From Symsagittifera roscoffensis (Eukaryota; Xenacoelomorpha; Acoela; Convolutidae): 64,000 bases of DNA. The stretch covers positions 21,033 through 85,032 of the forward strand of contig NW_026970791.1 of the NCBI RefSeq assembly GCF_963678635.1, in the 5' to 3' direction. The notes beneath the pieces are model-generated. The model was not told the origin of the DNA. It did no database searches and saw only the letters and a list, made by a program, of their open reading frames with translations. A program made the position numbers and the translations under genes. Each line of letters begins with the position of its first letter. The first letter of the stretch is position 1. Shown here in pieces: positions 8,352-18,292 of the stretch.

Positions 8352-11339
8352 TCAGGCGATGCTCAAGTAGTACTTCTTGTGAAGATGCACCATTATCTCT
8401 GTTTCTGCAAAGACCACATGTAGGATAGCATACAATTCCCTCGAGCTCAGTTTGCCCCTGTTTGGGTCGTACACCGGCATCGAGACCTCCACTATTCCTC
8501 TTTCAATCATGAAGTCACGTAGTCTTGTCAGTGCCAATATCACGTGTTCGGGATCAATTGTGTTTCTGTCGTTGACTCTCGTTACTAGGAAGCAGAGGTA
8601 TTTGCCCGGGACTTGTGCCACTGACGGTGGAAGCGCTGCCATGCCTCCCAGTCCTGGCCTCTGTCTGAACAGAAACTCTACGTTCTGGTACTCTCTTTTG
8701 AAGTCAGCCTCCAATCTTGATTTGAAACTCATATCCGCCGTGATGCAGATCGCGCTGGTCCTGTTTGACAGGATGAAGTCGCTATCCGTTATCATGATGT
8801 TCTCTGAGTATTCATTGGGTATTTCGAATTTCGTTTTGAAATTCCTTCCTATGGTAGGCTCTGGTTCTTCTTCCTCCAGTTCCAATCCGCTTGTTTCCCT
8901 CACTTCCTTGAGCTTCTTTATCATCAAATTTTCGGTGTGGGTAAGTCCTACCCCCACTCCCCGGACAAAAATATTTATCGACGTCCCCGTCGATGTAGTC
9001 GGGTCTGAATTGTCCTTAGGGATGTCCAGTGGCCTGTCTGTTGCTGTCCATCCGAAAAGAGGGTCCTCTGTCTTCATGTAATTTGCTGCTGATACATCGA
9101 TTTGCTGAATGCTTTGTCCTTCGCGGCTCTCGTCTTTGACATCACGCATCCACTCTAGAATCCTCAAGTTCGTGTTCTCTCTCCTTTCTATTTCACTCTG
9201 CTCGAGATCCGTCTCCAATTCTGGCGTCGAGTAATCATCATGCGGATGATGTCCACCATCGTCAATGACCTGCCATTCCTCTTCGGCTTCCAGTTCGCCT
9301 GCGCTTAGTAGTTCATCGCCCAACTTGTCTGGCTGTATCTTATCGATCAAGAAGTCATCCCCGTACCTATTGTACCTCATACCTGTTCGTTTACGATTGC
9401 CAGTCCTGGTTTCCGGTGGTGTTGGTCGATCCGGCTCCATCCACTTCGGTACCTCGTTTTGCTCTGGGTCGTTCCAGTCTTCTTCTACAAATGAACCTGC
9501 ATCCGACTCCACTTCTATCTTTTCGTTGTCGTCCAAACTCAAGTTCTCATTACCATCATTTTTCTCTCTAGTGCCTTTCTCATTCACTTCGCACGCTGGT
9601 TCCACCACCAGGTACTCAAGACCTTCCATGTCTTTTGGTAGGCACCAGTCCTCCGGGGACGGGACGTGAGGCTTCAGATTTTCGTAATGTGCTGCTCGCC
9701 CTGTACTCAAGCGATAGAACCGTCCTTGTTGATGTACTTCCGTAATCATGAACGGTCCTCTCCATTTCTTGAGTAGTTTCTTTGTTCCCTTGGGCGGTAT
9801 GACATTTTGGAAGACCCACACGTATTGGCCCACTTCGTATGGCTTTGCTCTTAGTATCTTTTCGTCATATTTTTTGCGTTGCCTCATTTGCGCTTGCGCC
9901 GTGTTTCTCCGACATAGCTCGTTTAGCTCTTGTTGTCTTTTGATCGCTTCCTTCACGTATGCTTGAGGTGACGTCCTCTTCCCCTCGTACTCCGGGTAGA
10001 AGAATGTTATAGGCATTGCCCTTTCCCTGCCTGTCAACATCATGAAAGGACTGATACCCGTCGTTGAGTGCTGAGTACTATTATAGGCTCCTACTACCTG
10101 TGGCAGGTATTTGTCCCAGTCCGTCATGTATCTCGAGCAGTACACCCTGAGCATGTTGACCAGTGTCCTGTTCTGTCTCTCTACCAACCCATTGGTCTGT
10201 GGATGATAGGTCGTCGAGTGTGCTTGAGCAATGTGTGATCTCTTCATCAATTCTTTTGTCAAGTCCCCCACAAAAGCCTTGCCGTTGTCCGACTGGAAAG
10301 TCATTGGACAACCATACCGCGATATCCAATGCGTTATCAGGTGATCACATGTCTCCTCTGCTGAGGCTGTCTGGCACGGAACCGCTTCCGCCAACTTGGT
10401 GAAGTGATCTATTATAACTAGTATTTGGTTATAACCCGACTCCGTCATGCAGATTTTCTGATGGTCTATCTGCACCACCTCATTGAATTCCGAACTCTCG
10501 ACAGACTTGAGGGGAAACTTCATCTTCCTTGGGTCTTTTACTTGAAGGCATGCTAGGCAGGCATTCACCCATCTCTCGCAAGCTTTTCTCATTCCCGGCC
10601 AGTCAAACCTGTGAAGTATCCTTTGTTGTACTTTATCTATCCCCTGGTGGCCCATCTGGTCGTGTGATCTGAAAAGCACCTCCGTTTGGTACAATTGTGG
10701 TAGTATGATGAGGTTGTGTTTGTGTAATATTTTTTCCTCATCTCTTCTCTTGCACGCTACCACCCCTTCAGCTGTGTGATAAAGTAAGTCTCTCTTTTCT
10801 TTGTAGAACTGGCTCAAGATCTTGTAGCTGTCTTGATCAAGTTCCCCCTTCTCCTTGACTCCCGAATGGATCCATTTGGAGAGGTTACTTGTCATTTTGT
10901 CATTCTTCTGGGCCCTTATTAGGTCAGACAGCCTGTATCTCGCCTTAACGTGCTCCTTTAGCGCCATGATCTGTCCATTCATCTCACCAGGGTTGTGGAT
11001 GTCATCGCTCAGTTTCACACATATCATCCTTTTCACGATTTTCATGTCGTCTTCTGTTACCAGATTCGTTCTGACGTTTGAGTTGCACGATAGTTCCCTT
11101 AGTGGTTTTCTTGAAACTGCTATTTTCTCGAGCTCTTCACCACCTCGTACCTCTTGTATTTCCAGATTGTACGTCCCTGAAGATGGATCCGTCTGTAATT
11201 CCCTGTCGTGCTGTCTTATCTTCTCTTCCGCCAGTATCATGCATAGACTGTCTTGGTCTTCGCTGCTCTCATCCGAGTCTTCATCCCATTCTTCACGCTC
11301 CCCGGACAATTTCCCTTCTCCGGTTTCGTCTTCTTCCAT
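8352..11339 (-). CDS. Retroelement ORF2: integrase with C-terminal TARG1/OARD1-like macrodomain
   Basis: 995 codons from ATG at 11,339; the frame is open back to about 11,404, overlapping the end of ORF1. Integrase: H2C2 zinc finger (His226, His231, Cys261, Cys264); DDE core Asp292, Asp351, Glu387 (D-x35-E between the last two); and a GPY/F module with RGPF at 527-530, typical of Ty3/Gypsy. An acidic linker (~580-850) follows. Residues ~850-990 match the TARG1/OARD1 macrodomain pattern: KYLCFLVT, a helix, then GIVEVSMP and VVFAETEIMV. The Gly-rich ADP-ribose loop and the position of the catalytic Asp of TARG1 (here Gly by my alignment) are not conserved, so it may bind ligand or protein without being an active hydrolase. 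Role: insertion of the cDNA copy into the host genome. Confidence 0.9.
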   Translation of the reverse strand: MEEDETGEGKLSGEREEWDEDSDESSEDQDSLCMILAEEKIRQHDRELQTDPSSGTYNLEIQEVRGGEELEKIAVSRKPLRELSCNSNVRTNLVTEDDMKIVKRMICVKLSDDIHNPGEMNGQIMALKEHVKARYRLSDLIRAQKNDKMTSNLSKWIHSGVKEKGELDQDSYKILSQFYKEKRDLLYHTAEGVVACKRRDEEKILHKHNLIILPQLYQTEVLFRSHDQMGHQGIDKVQQRILHRFDWPGMRKACERWVNACLACLQVKDPRKMKFPLKSVESSEFNEVVQIDHQKICMTESGYNQILVIIDHFTKLAEAVPCQTASAEETCDHLITHWISRYGCPMTFQSDNGKAFVGDLTKELMKRSHIAQAHSTTYHPQTNGLVERQNRTLVNMLRVYCSRYMTDWDKYLPQVVGAYNSTQHSTTGISPFMMLTGRERAMPITFFYPEYEGKRTSPQAYVKEAIKRQQELNELCRRNTAQAQMRQRKKYDEKILRAKPYEVGQYVWVFQNVIPPKGTKKLLKKWRGPFMITEVHQQGRFYRLSTGRAAHYENLKPHVPSPEDWCLPKDMEGLEYLVVEPACEVNEKGTREKNDGNENLSLDDNEKIEVESDAGSFVEEDWNDPEQNEVPKWMEPDRPTPPETRTGNRKRTGMRYNRYGDDFLIDKIQPDKLGDELLSAGELEAEEEWQVIDDGGHHPHDDYSTPELETDLEQSEIERRENTNLRILEWMRDVKDESREGQSIQQIDVSAANYMKTEDPLFGWTATDRPLDIPKDNSDPTTSTGTSINIFVRGVGVGLTHTENLMIKKLKEVRETSGLELEEEEPEPTIGRNFKTKFEIPNEYSENIMITDSDFILSNRTSAICITADMSFKSRLEADFKREYQNVEFLFRQRPGLGGMAALPPSVAQVPGKYLCFLVTRVNDRNTIDPEHVILALTRLRDFMIERGIVEVSMPVYDPNRGKLSSRELYAILHVVFAETEIMVHLHKKYYLSIA

Positions 11340-11382
11340 GAATCTGGACCACTCCCCGGACTCTTGATCTAGTCCCAGGTGT

Positions 11383-11404
11383 TCAACTTCTTCTTCTGAA
11401 TGTT
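11383..11404 (-). promoter_or_regulatory. Candidate +1 ribosomal frameshift site between ORF1 and ORF2
   Basis: ORF1 ends AGA-AGA-AGA-AGT-TGA. The ORF2 frame is +1 relative to it and open from just upstream (after a TAA near 11,404), so ribosomes could slip anywhere in the ~20-nt overlap. The last sense codon and stop read AGT-TGA-A. AGU followed by U is the shape of the Ty3 +1 site (GCG-AGU-U), and a +1 shift at a UGA stop is the antizyme style. ORF2 could instead start at its own ATG 44 nt past the stop. Frameshifting is inferred, not shown. Confidence 0.5.
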
Positions 11405-14400
11405 ACTTTCTTATCCCTGACTTTTGTCTGCTCCAGAATTTTTTCGGGGATTTTTTCAACTAGTGATCGCACAATTTCCTTGCTATCAGTGATGCTTCCT
11501 TTTGAGACGTCAGTATTGTTCACTGTTTCTTCTCTCCGAAGTATGGTTAGTTCCGGTGCCTCCTGACCTTTCCCTTGGATCACGGGCTTGTCATCTGATA
11601 GTTTCTCAAGCAACCTCATTAAGTCTTCATCTATTCGGACCGTTCCCTCCTCTACCTGGATGAGATCATAACCTTTTGCCTTGAGTGTTTCCCTCACGAT
11701 CTTGGACTTGAGCATTATTCCTATCGGAATCCCTCTGCTTTTCTTCAAGATGGTCTTTTCAAGAGGCTCTTTCGGCAATTCGGGATGATCTTCAATCGGT
11801 TTGCCTGATTTGTCCAGCCATCTCGTGAGTGGAAGACTGTCGTACGTTTCTTTGTCCATAAAGGAGAAGCCGTCTTTGATCTCAGGTCTGTCCGCCTCTC
11901 TTTGTTCTTGCCTCTCGTAGAACTCCGTCTTCTTACTCAAGCTGTCAGCATTTTGATGTTTATCTCGTGTTCTGTGCTCAATTATCATGTTGTATCCATC
12001 CAAGCGAACTATCCACCTCCCAATATAGCTCTGGTCCATTGAGTACGTTTTCAGCCAGCTTAGTGCTCGGTTGTCGACTCGCAGCTTGAAGGGCTCACTG
12101 CCTAAGTATGCTCTGTATTTTTCGACAAAGGTGACCACCGCGAACATCTCTGCTTTCGGTGCTCCGTACTTCATTTCTGTGTCACTTAGGACCTTGCTCC
12201 CGTATGCTATTGGTCTCAAGACTGTCTTCCCATTCCATTCTTGTTCTTGATGGAGAATCCCAGAAATAGCGACTACTGACGCATCCGTGTCTAGCACGTA
12301 CATCCCCTTCTCAGTCGGCATACCCAGTACTGGTGCCTCACATAGCTCTTTCTTTAATCTCTGGAATGACTCTTCTGCCGCGTTGTTCCACGTGAACTTC
12401 TTGCCCTTATGTCTCATTAATTGTTGCATCGGGTATACCTTGTCCGCATAGCCCTTGATGAATTCTCTATAATAGTTGGCGAAACCCAGGAAGCTCATCA
12501 GCTGGTGCTCCGTCTTCGGTGATTTCCAGGTTAGGACTGCTTCCACGGCGTCTGGATCAGGTCTGATACCGTGTTTATCAACCATCCTGCCCAAGTATTT
12601 AATCGAGTCCTTGAGTATCTCACACTTTGATGGTTTACACTTCAGCCCCGATCTTTTCATGCACGCGAACACCTCGTCAAGCCTCTCGATGTGGTCTTCT
12701 AGTGTTGGCGTTGCTATTACCACGTCGTCCACGTAGCACATTACCAGGTTGCCGTACTTCTTCGTCACGCCTATCAACGCGTGTGCCATCAGCCGCTGAA
12801 ACGTGGCTGTTGCATTGCAGAGTCCAAACGGCATCCGTTTCCATTGAAACAGACCCAACTCGCAGGCGAACCCTGTCTTGTCCCTGTCTTGCTTCCTTAA
12901 TGGTACCTGCCAAAAGGCCGAGCCTGAATCAAGAGTCGTAAAAAATTTCGCATCACCTAACTTCGAGAGGCTCTCATCAATTCTAGGTATGGGATAGGCA
13001 TCCTTCACCGTGACGGAGTTCAGGTATCGAAAGTCACAACAAAACCTTAACTGGTCGCCTTTCTTTTTGGCCATCACTACTCCACACGCCCACGGTGACT
13101 TGGATGGTTCTATCATGTCATACTCTAGTAACGTTTCGATTTCTTTTCTACACGCGTCCGATTTGTGTGGGGTCATGCGCCTCGCCCCCTCCCTGTGTGG
13201 TACCGCGTTTTCCTCAAGTTCTATTTCATGTTCAACAAAATTACAACACCCGATATCCGCCTTATGCCTTGAAAAAACCTCCTCGTTCCGCTCTAGTACG
13301 TCCTTGATAGCTTCGAGCTGTTCATCTTTCAGTTTGCCCCTTAAATGTTCAATCTCCGGCAGAATCGGTTTATCAGTTTGCATTTCATCTGGTGTGGGTC
13401 GCTCTGGAAAGTTCGAACAGCTCGAAAGCCCATCGTCCGTTTCTGACTTAAGTGATTTGATAAGACCTGAAGAATCTTTTATTCTCTGCAATCGTCTCAA
13501 GATACAAATTTTGTCCCTGTGGTTGGGACAATCAACAACTTCATTTTGTTTTGAGTTTTCAATTGTTTCATATCGAGTTTTAACCGGTAAAGCATATCCC
13601 AGCTTCCTCCCTCTCTGTATCGTGATCGGTATATCAAGGGTATTCAACAAGACACTGACACAGAGGCCGCTCTTCGTTATCGAAAATGATCTTCCTAAAA
13701 CAGCAGCGCTTTGACTATTAGGATTTGGAACTATACACACTTGCTTGTTGTCACTTAGTTCATTATAATTTTTCATCCTCAAGCTTACGATTGCCGCTTC
13801 GTTAGCTTTTAACCTCACTCTCCTACTCAAGAATACCGGTGCTTTGTTCTCATTTGCCATTATTAAATTTACCGGTTTGATTGCGTACCTCCTATCCGGG
13901 TTCCGTATCCTGAACATTGCATTATTTAGATCTATCGTTACGTCGAAATTCCTGATGAAGTCTCTGCCCAAAATGAATTGGTCAGATTCATCTAGGTTTT
14001 CTACTACGATGAAGCTCATCCACAAGTTACGTTCCCCCAAATTGAGGGCTATTATCGGCGTCCTGCCCAGCACCCGTAGGGCCCCTTTGTTTGCAGCTGA
14101 CAGCCGTATTCTCGAGTCTATCAAGTCACCTTTGTCAAAGCCCATCTTTTCCCATGTTTCGATTGGTATGACGCTCAAGACTGCTCCCGTGTCAAGTAAT
14201 CCACGCAACTGAGTCTTTTTGCCATTTATGTCTAGCACGTGCCCTGTCACGTCTGCTTCCGTCCCGATGTGCATTGCATCTTCTTCAAGCATGGCACAGT
14301 GTCCGATCGATCTTACTTTCAACTCTTCTTTCCCTACATAGATTTGTCCAATTAGGTCTTCGTCGCATGTTATCATCGTCTTGGTATAGATGTTGATTCC

Positions 14401-17160
14401 ATCTATATTTAGCATCACCTCGTGTGGACCATAAGCTTCAGTGTACCTATTATCAACACGTACCGACTTGCTGCCCCCTCTCGTGAGTAGTGCTCTGAGC
14501 GCTCTAGAAGTCGTTTGTGGACTTATTCCACTCAAGTAGTCTGCATACACGTCAATGTGCATTATCGTCTGGTCGCTTGGCTCGCTCAAGTTTCTGGTTA
14601 CTTCGTGGCCGCCCACTGTGATTATCGACATTATTCTTGCTCCGATTTTCGATATTCCAAAAGGTTTACCTGTCACCATTTTCACGGTGTTACAATTCCC
14701 GTTCTTTGTTGAGCCCGTTCTAGCCTCTGGTACTGAGTTCGATCCGGTTAATGCTTCGTTAAAATTCTGTCTTTCGATCTCCAACTTCAGTCGTTGCTCT
14801 ATTTCTTTCGCAGCCAGATCTTGTTTCACTTTGGCAATTGCTTCCGTCGCCGCTTTCTCATAATTTATCTCTAGAGAGCTCCTGGTCGCGGACTCTAACG
14901 CACCGCTAACATGTGTTACAGCTTTCACTGTCTTCGTCGGCAATTCGGTGTTTGGTGCTCCTAAGTTCCTAGATTCAAACTCGTTTTGCCTGTTCCGCTG
15001 ATTCTGCACCGCCGCTAATGCCAACTTATGTTTGGGGTGATTCTGGTCCTTGACCGCTTCCCAGAACAATGGACAATCCATTCTGAAGTGCCCCTCCTGG
15101 TTACAGAAGAAGCATCTGGCGCCTATCTTGATGATTAAGCCATTATAGTACTCGTGTTCCTCCATCTGGCTCATATCCTCTTCATCCGGTGCATAACCTA
15201 GGCTCTTCATGCCTTGTTTGAACGTTGTGCAGTCAGCCACATGATGATCCGCTGACCTGCAGTTCGCGCATGATCTGCGCTTGTCCATATCATCTCTAGG
15301 TTTGTACCATGATGACCTCTGCGGTTGGCTTCCCCCTTGCGTGTTCCTGTTTTCAGAATATGAGTACTTCTTAGGTTTCATCAGCATGTATTCTCTTGAT
15401 TTCTGTCTCATTTCTTCTGGGGTGGGTGCGCTGTCCTTCGACAATGTGTAGTATGTTGCTAACATTGTCCTTAAGTCATCACTTTTCACCCCATCGATGA
15501 ACTTCGAGGCAATGCTAAAGTTCCGTCTATTTGTCGACTCCTCTGGGTCACTCCTCCTTCTCAAGCTCTCGAGGTCATCTAGGAACCGATCTATTGACTC
15601 GTCGTCCCTCTGCCTTCTCTTTTCAAATCGCATCATCGCTTGGTGACCCTTCATGCCTGACCCGAATCGATTCAGCAATATCTCGAAGATCTTTTCCGCG
15701 GTGTCGAGTTCTTCCTCCTTCTTTGCGACCACGCATTTTAATGCCGTTCCTTCCAAGTTGCTCAGTATGGCTGTACATGCTTGTCTTTCGTCACTCAAGT
15801 TATCTTGTTCTAGATGTAATCTCATCACTTCCACCCAAGTGTCAATGCATCCATCGGAGTCGTCTTTGAATTCTTTTGGCTTCTTGAATGTCTTTCTTGT
15901 TTTTCCCTCTCTCCTGTCGCTCGAGTCAGTGTTCCTCGTGGCGAAGGCCTCTAGAGTCCTGTTCATCATCTCCCAAGTGCTGGCCCATGTCATAGCATCC
16001 GGTCCTGTGTTGCTGTTAGCTGTTGCATCTCCCGGACCAGTCGTTGTATTCGACGTTCCATTCTTCATTATTGTTTTCGCAGCTGTTGGTGCTATGCTTA
16101 TCGCATCCCTGGTTAAGGGCAACGGTGTCGATTGCCGTTTGTTCCTTTGTGGTTCTACAAAGTCAACTCTGGTGCCTTGCGTACGATCCGCTGCCGGTCT
16201 TTCTTGTGGAGTAGAACCTCTCAAGATTGCATCCAACTTCGCCTGTATTGCACACGAACTCTCGGCTTGACTCTTGCTCATTGTGTCCATTCTCCTTTCC
16301 AGGCTCCCTAATTGGCTGTTGACATCATCATATCGGTTCTTCAACTGTTGCATGTCTGTTTTGATGTTCTTTTCTCGTTCTTCATTGGTGGCTTCTACCT
16401 TATCTGACATTTCCTTGAGTCTCTCCTCTGTTGCCTTAGCTAGGTTAAAATAACTGTCTAGATACTCGTGCTTGTTGTATCTTATCTCCTTTTTTATCAC
16501 CTCTCTGTCTTCTTCACTGTTCTTAAGTCTTTTGTCGATCTGATTTAATTTCGCCAACAAGTCGCCCAGCTCAATGGTAGTCTCTTCATGGTCAGCCGTC
16601 GGTTTCTCTTCGGCCGTAGCCTCTGCTTTAGCTTGTTCCTCATTCTGGCCGGCTTCTGTCGCTTTCGTGCTCACTGTACCAAATGTTCGTGCTCTTTCTG
16701 TTTTTGGTTCTTCAGTCACGTTTTCTTTCGATTTGAGTCCGACCATCATTGCAAACTTGTCTGTGAAGGATGTCTTTTTCACTTGAGAGTCGTTTTTCAC
16801 AGTCTCTCGGGTATTGCCTGTTGTGTCTTCCAATGCGTCTATTCGTGAAAACTCCACGGTTTTTGGACTTTGGTCTTCCACGTGGGGTATCGGTGTGGAT
16901 TCCGTTGTCCTCTTCTCCACTTCATCTACGCTCTGGTCTGGTGTCTCTAGGTCGATTTCGATTGTGGGCTCCACCTGTTTTTCCCCCACATCTTCTCGTG
17001 TCTTGCTCTCGGTGCCACTCCTCGTACTGACCATGTTAACTGAAAAGTTCTTCTTTGTTATCTTTGGGCCTGTTGATGTCGTTCCGCGCAGCGATGAATT
17101 ATATTTCGTGTTTGATCCACTTGACCTTTTTTCGAGCACCGGTACCCTACTCCGCCTCAT
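11383..17160 (-). CDS. Retroelement ORF1: Gag-protease-reverse transcriptase-RNase H polyprotein
   Basis: 1,925 codons; ATG at 17,160 with A at -3; another in-frame Met at residue 43. Gag: disordered N-terminus, coiled coil (~200-300), a retrotransposon-Gag-like helical region (~430-560) and two CCHC knuckles of form C-x2-C-x4-H-x4-C (631-644 and 683-696). Protease: LLDTGA with Asp990, and a downstream ILGRDF. RT: residues ~1320-1530 with TTLDSGSAFWQ (Asp1411), RMPFGLCNA and YVDD (1476-1479). RNase H: ~1618-1745 with DTDAS (1624-1628), Glu671-equivalent Glu1671, Asp1696 and HQNADSLS. All key residues are present, so the copy may be functional. The unusual point is that integrase is absent from this ORF and encoded in ORF2. 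Confidence 0.95.
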   Translation of the reverse strand: MRRSRVPVLEKRSSGSNTKYNSSLRGTTSTGPKITKKNFSVNMVSTRSGTESKTREDVGEKQVEPTIEIDLETPDQSVDEVEKRTTESTPIPHVEDQSPKTVEFSRIDALEDTTGNTRETVKNDSQVKKTSFTDKFAMMVGLKSKENVTEEPKTERARTFGTVSTKATEAGQNEEQAKAEATAEEKPTADHEETTIELGDLLAKLNQIDKRLKNSEEDREVIKKEIRYNKHEYLDSYFNLAKATEERLKEMSDKVEATNEEREKNIKTDMQQLKNRYDDVNSQLGSLERRMDTMSKSQAESSCAIQAKLDAILRGSTPQERPAADRTQGTRVDFVEPQRNKRQSTPLPLTRDAISIAPTAAKTIMKNGTSNTTTGPGDATANSNTGPDAMTWASTWEMMNRTLEAFATRNTDSSDRREGKTRKTFKKPKEFKDDSDGCIDTWVEVMRLHLEQDNLSDERQACTAILSNLEGTALKCVVAKKEEELDTAEKIFEILLNRFGSGMKGHQAMMRFEKRRQRDDESIDRFLDDLESLRRRSDPEESTNRRNFSIASKFIDGVKSDDLRTMLATYYTLSKDSAPTPEEMRQKSREYMLMKPKKYSYSENRNTQGGSQPQRSSWYKPRDDMDKRRSCANCRSADHHVADCTTFKQGMKSLGYAPDEEDMSQMEEHEYYNGLIIKIGARCFFCNQEGHFRMDCPLFWEAVKDQNHPKHKLALAAVQNQRNRQNEFESRNLGAPNTELPTKTVKAVTHVSGALESATRSSLEINYEKAATEAIAKVKQDLAAKEIEQRLKLEIERQNFNEALTGSNSVPEARTGSTKNGNCNTVKMVTGKPFGISKIGARIMSIITVGGHEVTRNLSEPSDQTIMHIDVYADYLSGISPQTTSRALRALLTRGGSKSVRVDNRYTEAYGPHEVMLNIDGINIYTKTMITCDEDLIGQIYVGKEELKVRSIGHCAMLEEDAMHIGTEADVTGHVLDINGKKTQLRGLLDTGAVLSVIPIETWEKMGFDKGDLIDSRIRLSAANKGALRVLGRTPIIALNLGERNLWMSFIVVENLDESDQFILGRDFIRNFDVTIDLNNAMFRIRNPDRRYAIKPVNLIMANENKAPVFLSRRVRLKANEAAIVSLRMKNYNELSDNKQVCIVPNPNSQSAAVLGRSFSITKSGLCVSVLLNTLDIPITIQRGRKLGYALPVKTRYETIENSKQNEVVDCPNHRDKICILRRLQRIKDSSGLIKSLKSETDDGLSSCSNFPERPTPDEMQTDKPILPEIEHLRGKLKDEQLEAIKDVLERNEEVFSRHKADIGCCNFVEHEIELEENAVPHREGARRMTPHKSDACRKEIETLLEYDMIEPSKSPWACGVVMAKKKGDQLRFCCDFRYLNSVTVKDAYPIPRIDESLSKLGDAKFFTTLDSGSAFWQVPLRKQDRDKTGFACELGLFQWKRMPFGLCNATATFQRLMAHALIGVTKKYGNLVMCYVDDVVIATPTLEDHIERLDEVFACMKRSGLKCKPSKCEILKDSIKYLGRMVDKHGIRPDPDAVEAVLTWKSPKTEHQLMSFLGFANYYREFIKGYADKVYPMQQLMRHKGKKFTWNNAAEESFQRLKKELCEAPVLGMPTEKGMYVLDTDASVVAISGILHQEQEWNGKTVLRPIAYGSKVLSDTEMKYGAPKAEMFAVVTFVEKYRAYLGSEPFKLRVDNRALSWLKTYSMDQSYIGRWIVRLDGYNMIIEHRTRDKHQNADSLSKKTEFYERQEQREADRPEIKDGFSFMDKETYDSLPLTRWLDKSGKPIEDHPELPKEPLEKTILKKSRGIPIGIMLKSKIVRETLKAKGYDLIQVEEGTVRIDEDLMRLLEKLSDDKPVIQGKGQEAPELTILRREETVNNTDVSKGSITDSKEIVRSLVEKIPEKILEQTKVRDKKVTFRRRS

Positions 17161-17358
17161 TATTTCTATTTACAACTGCTTTTATTTACAATTTTATTAT
17201 ATACACGATTCTATTCTAAGAATAAAAAAAATAATAAAACAAAAAAAAATTTTTGTGGTAACAAATTTTGTACAACGTGTTAAAAACCTTGTTGTAGCTC
17301 TCTTTCTAAAACCTTTGAAAAATTTCCCTTAATGTGGTCTCAACCCTACCTATTTCGA

Positions 17359-17394
17359 TGTCTTAAGACACCGTACCTATTTTGTCTTAAGACA
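17359..17394. repeat. Two copies of a perfect 12-bp palindrome in the retroelement leader
   Basis: TGTCTTAAGACA occurs at 17,359-17,370 and 17,383-17,394, 24 bp apart, between gag and the minisatellite. It shares the CAAGAC/CTTAAGAC flavour of the neighbouring minisatellite units, so it may be a degenerate edge of that array or a protein-binding or RNA-pairing site. Confidence 0.8.
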
Positions 17395-17417
17395 CACTTG
17401 TTGTAATTTTACTTCAA

Positions 17418-17425
17418 TTTTTATA
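17418..17425 (-). promoter_or_regulatory. TATA-like box upstream of gag
   Basis: TATAAAAA on the minus strand, about 260 nt upstream of the gag ATG and directly downstream (minus sense) of the minisatellite. If the minisatellite belongs to the LTR U3, this would be the core promoter. This rests on motif and position only; the LTR is not delimited. Confidence 0.35.
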
Positions 17426-17468
17426 CCGTCCCAAGACTATTCGTCACTATCACAGTACTCTCCGCTAG

Positions 17469-18292
17469 TGTCCTAAGACCCTTGTACCAAGTCCACTGTT
17501 CCAAGACTACTGTCCCAAGACTAGTGTCCCAAGACTACTGTCCCAAGACTACTGTCCCAAGACTACTGTCCCAAGACTAGTGTCCCAAGGAGGGTAGTGT
17601 CCCAAGACCAGTGTCCCAAGGCTAGTGTCCCAAGACTACTGTCCCAAGACTAGTGTCCCAAGGCTAGTGTCCCAAGACTACTGTCCCAAGACTAGTGTCC
17701 CAAGGGTAGTGTCCCAAGACCAGTGTCCCAAGGCTGGTGTCCCAAGACTACTGTCCCAAGGCTAGTGTCCCAAGACTACTGTCCCAAGACCAGTGTCCCA
17801 AGACCAGTGTCCCAAGGCTAGTGTCCCAAGACTAGTGTCCCAAGACCCTTGTCCCAAGACCACTGTCCCAAGACCACTGTCCCAAGACCCTGTCCCAAGA
17901 CCACTGTCCCAAGACCCTGTCCCAAGACCACTGTCCCAAGACCCCTGTCCCAAGACCCTGTCCCAAGACCACTGTCCCAAGACCCTGTCCCAAGACCCTG
18001 TCCCAAGACCCTTGTCCCAAGACCACTGTCCCAAGACCCTGTCCCAAGACCACTGTCCCAAGACCCTGTCCCAAGACCACTGTCCCAAGACCCTGTCCCA
18101 AGACCACTGTCCCAAGACCCTGTCCCAAGACCCTGTCCCAAGACCCTTGTCCCAAGACCACTGTCCCAAGACCCTGTCCCAAGACCACTGTCCCAAGACC
18201 CTGTCCCAAGACCACTGTCCCAAGACCCTGTCCCAAGACCACTGTCCCAAGACTGCTCTGTCCCAAGACTTCTTCGGTACTGTCCCAAGACT
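17469..18292. repeat. 14/13-bp minisatellite, about 60 units, in the retroelement leader
   Basis: Units begin GTCCCAAGAC and end in ACT, AGT, CAGT, CACT or CCT. The right half is a higher-order repeat alternating a 14-mer and a 13-mer (27 bp). Because 27 is a multiple of three, overlapping open frames appear on both strands, with repeated Trp-Asp-Leu-Gly or Pro-Arg-Ser-Gln peptides; these are not genes. Lower-quality units at the left edge (17,469-17,510) are older. The array lies between gag and the presumed outer end of the LTR/leader. Confidence 0.95.
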
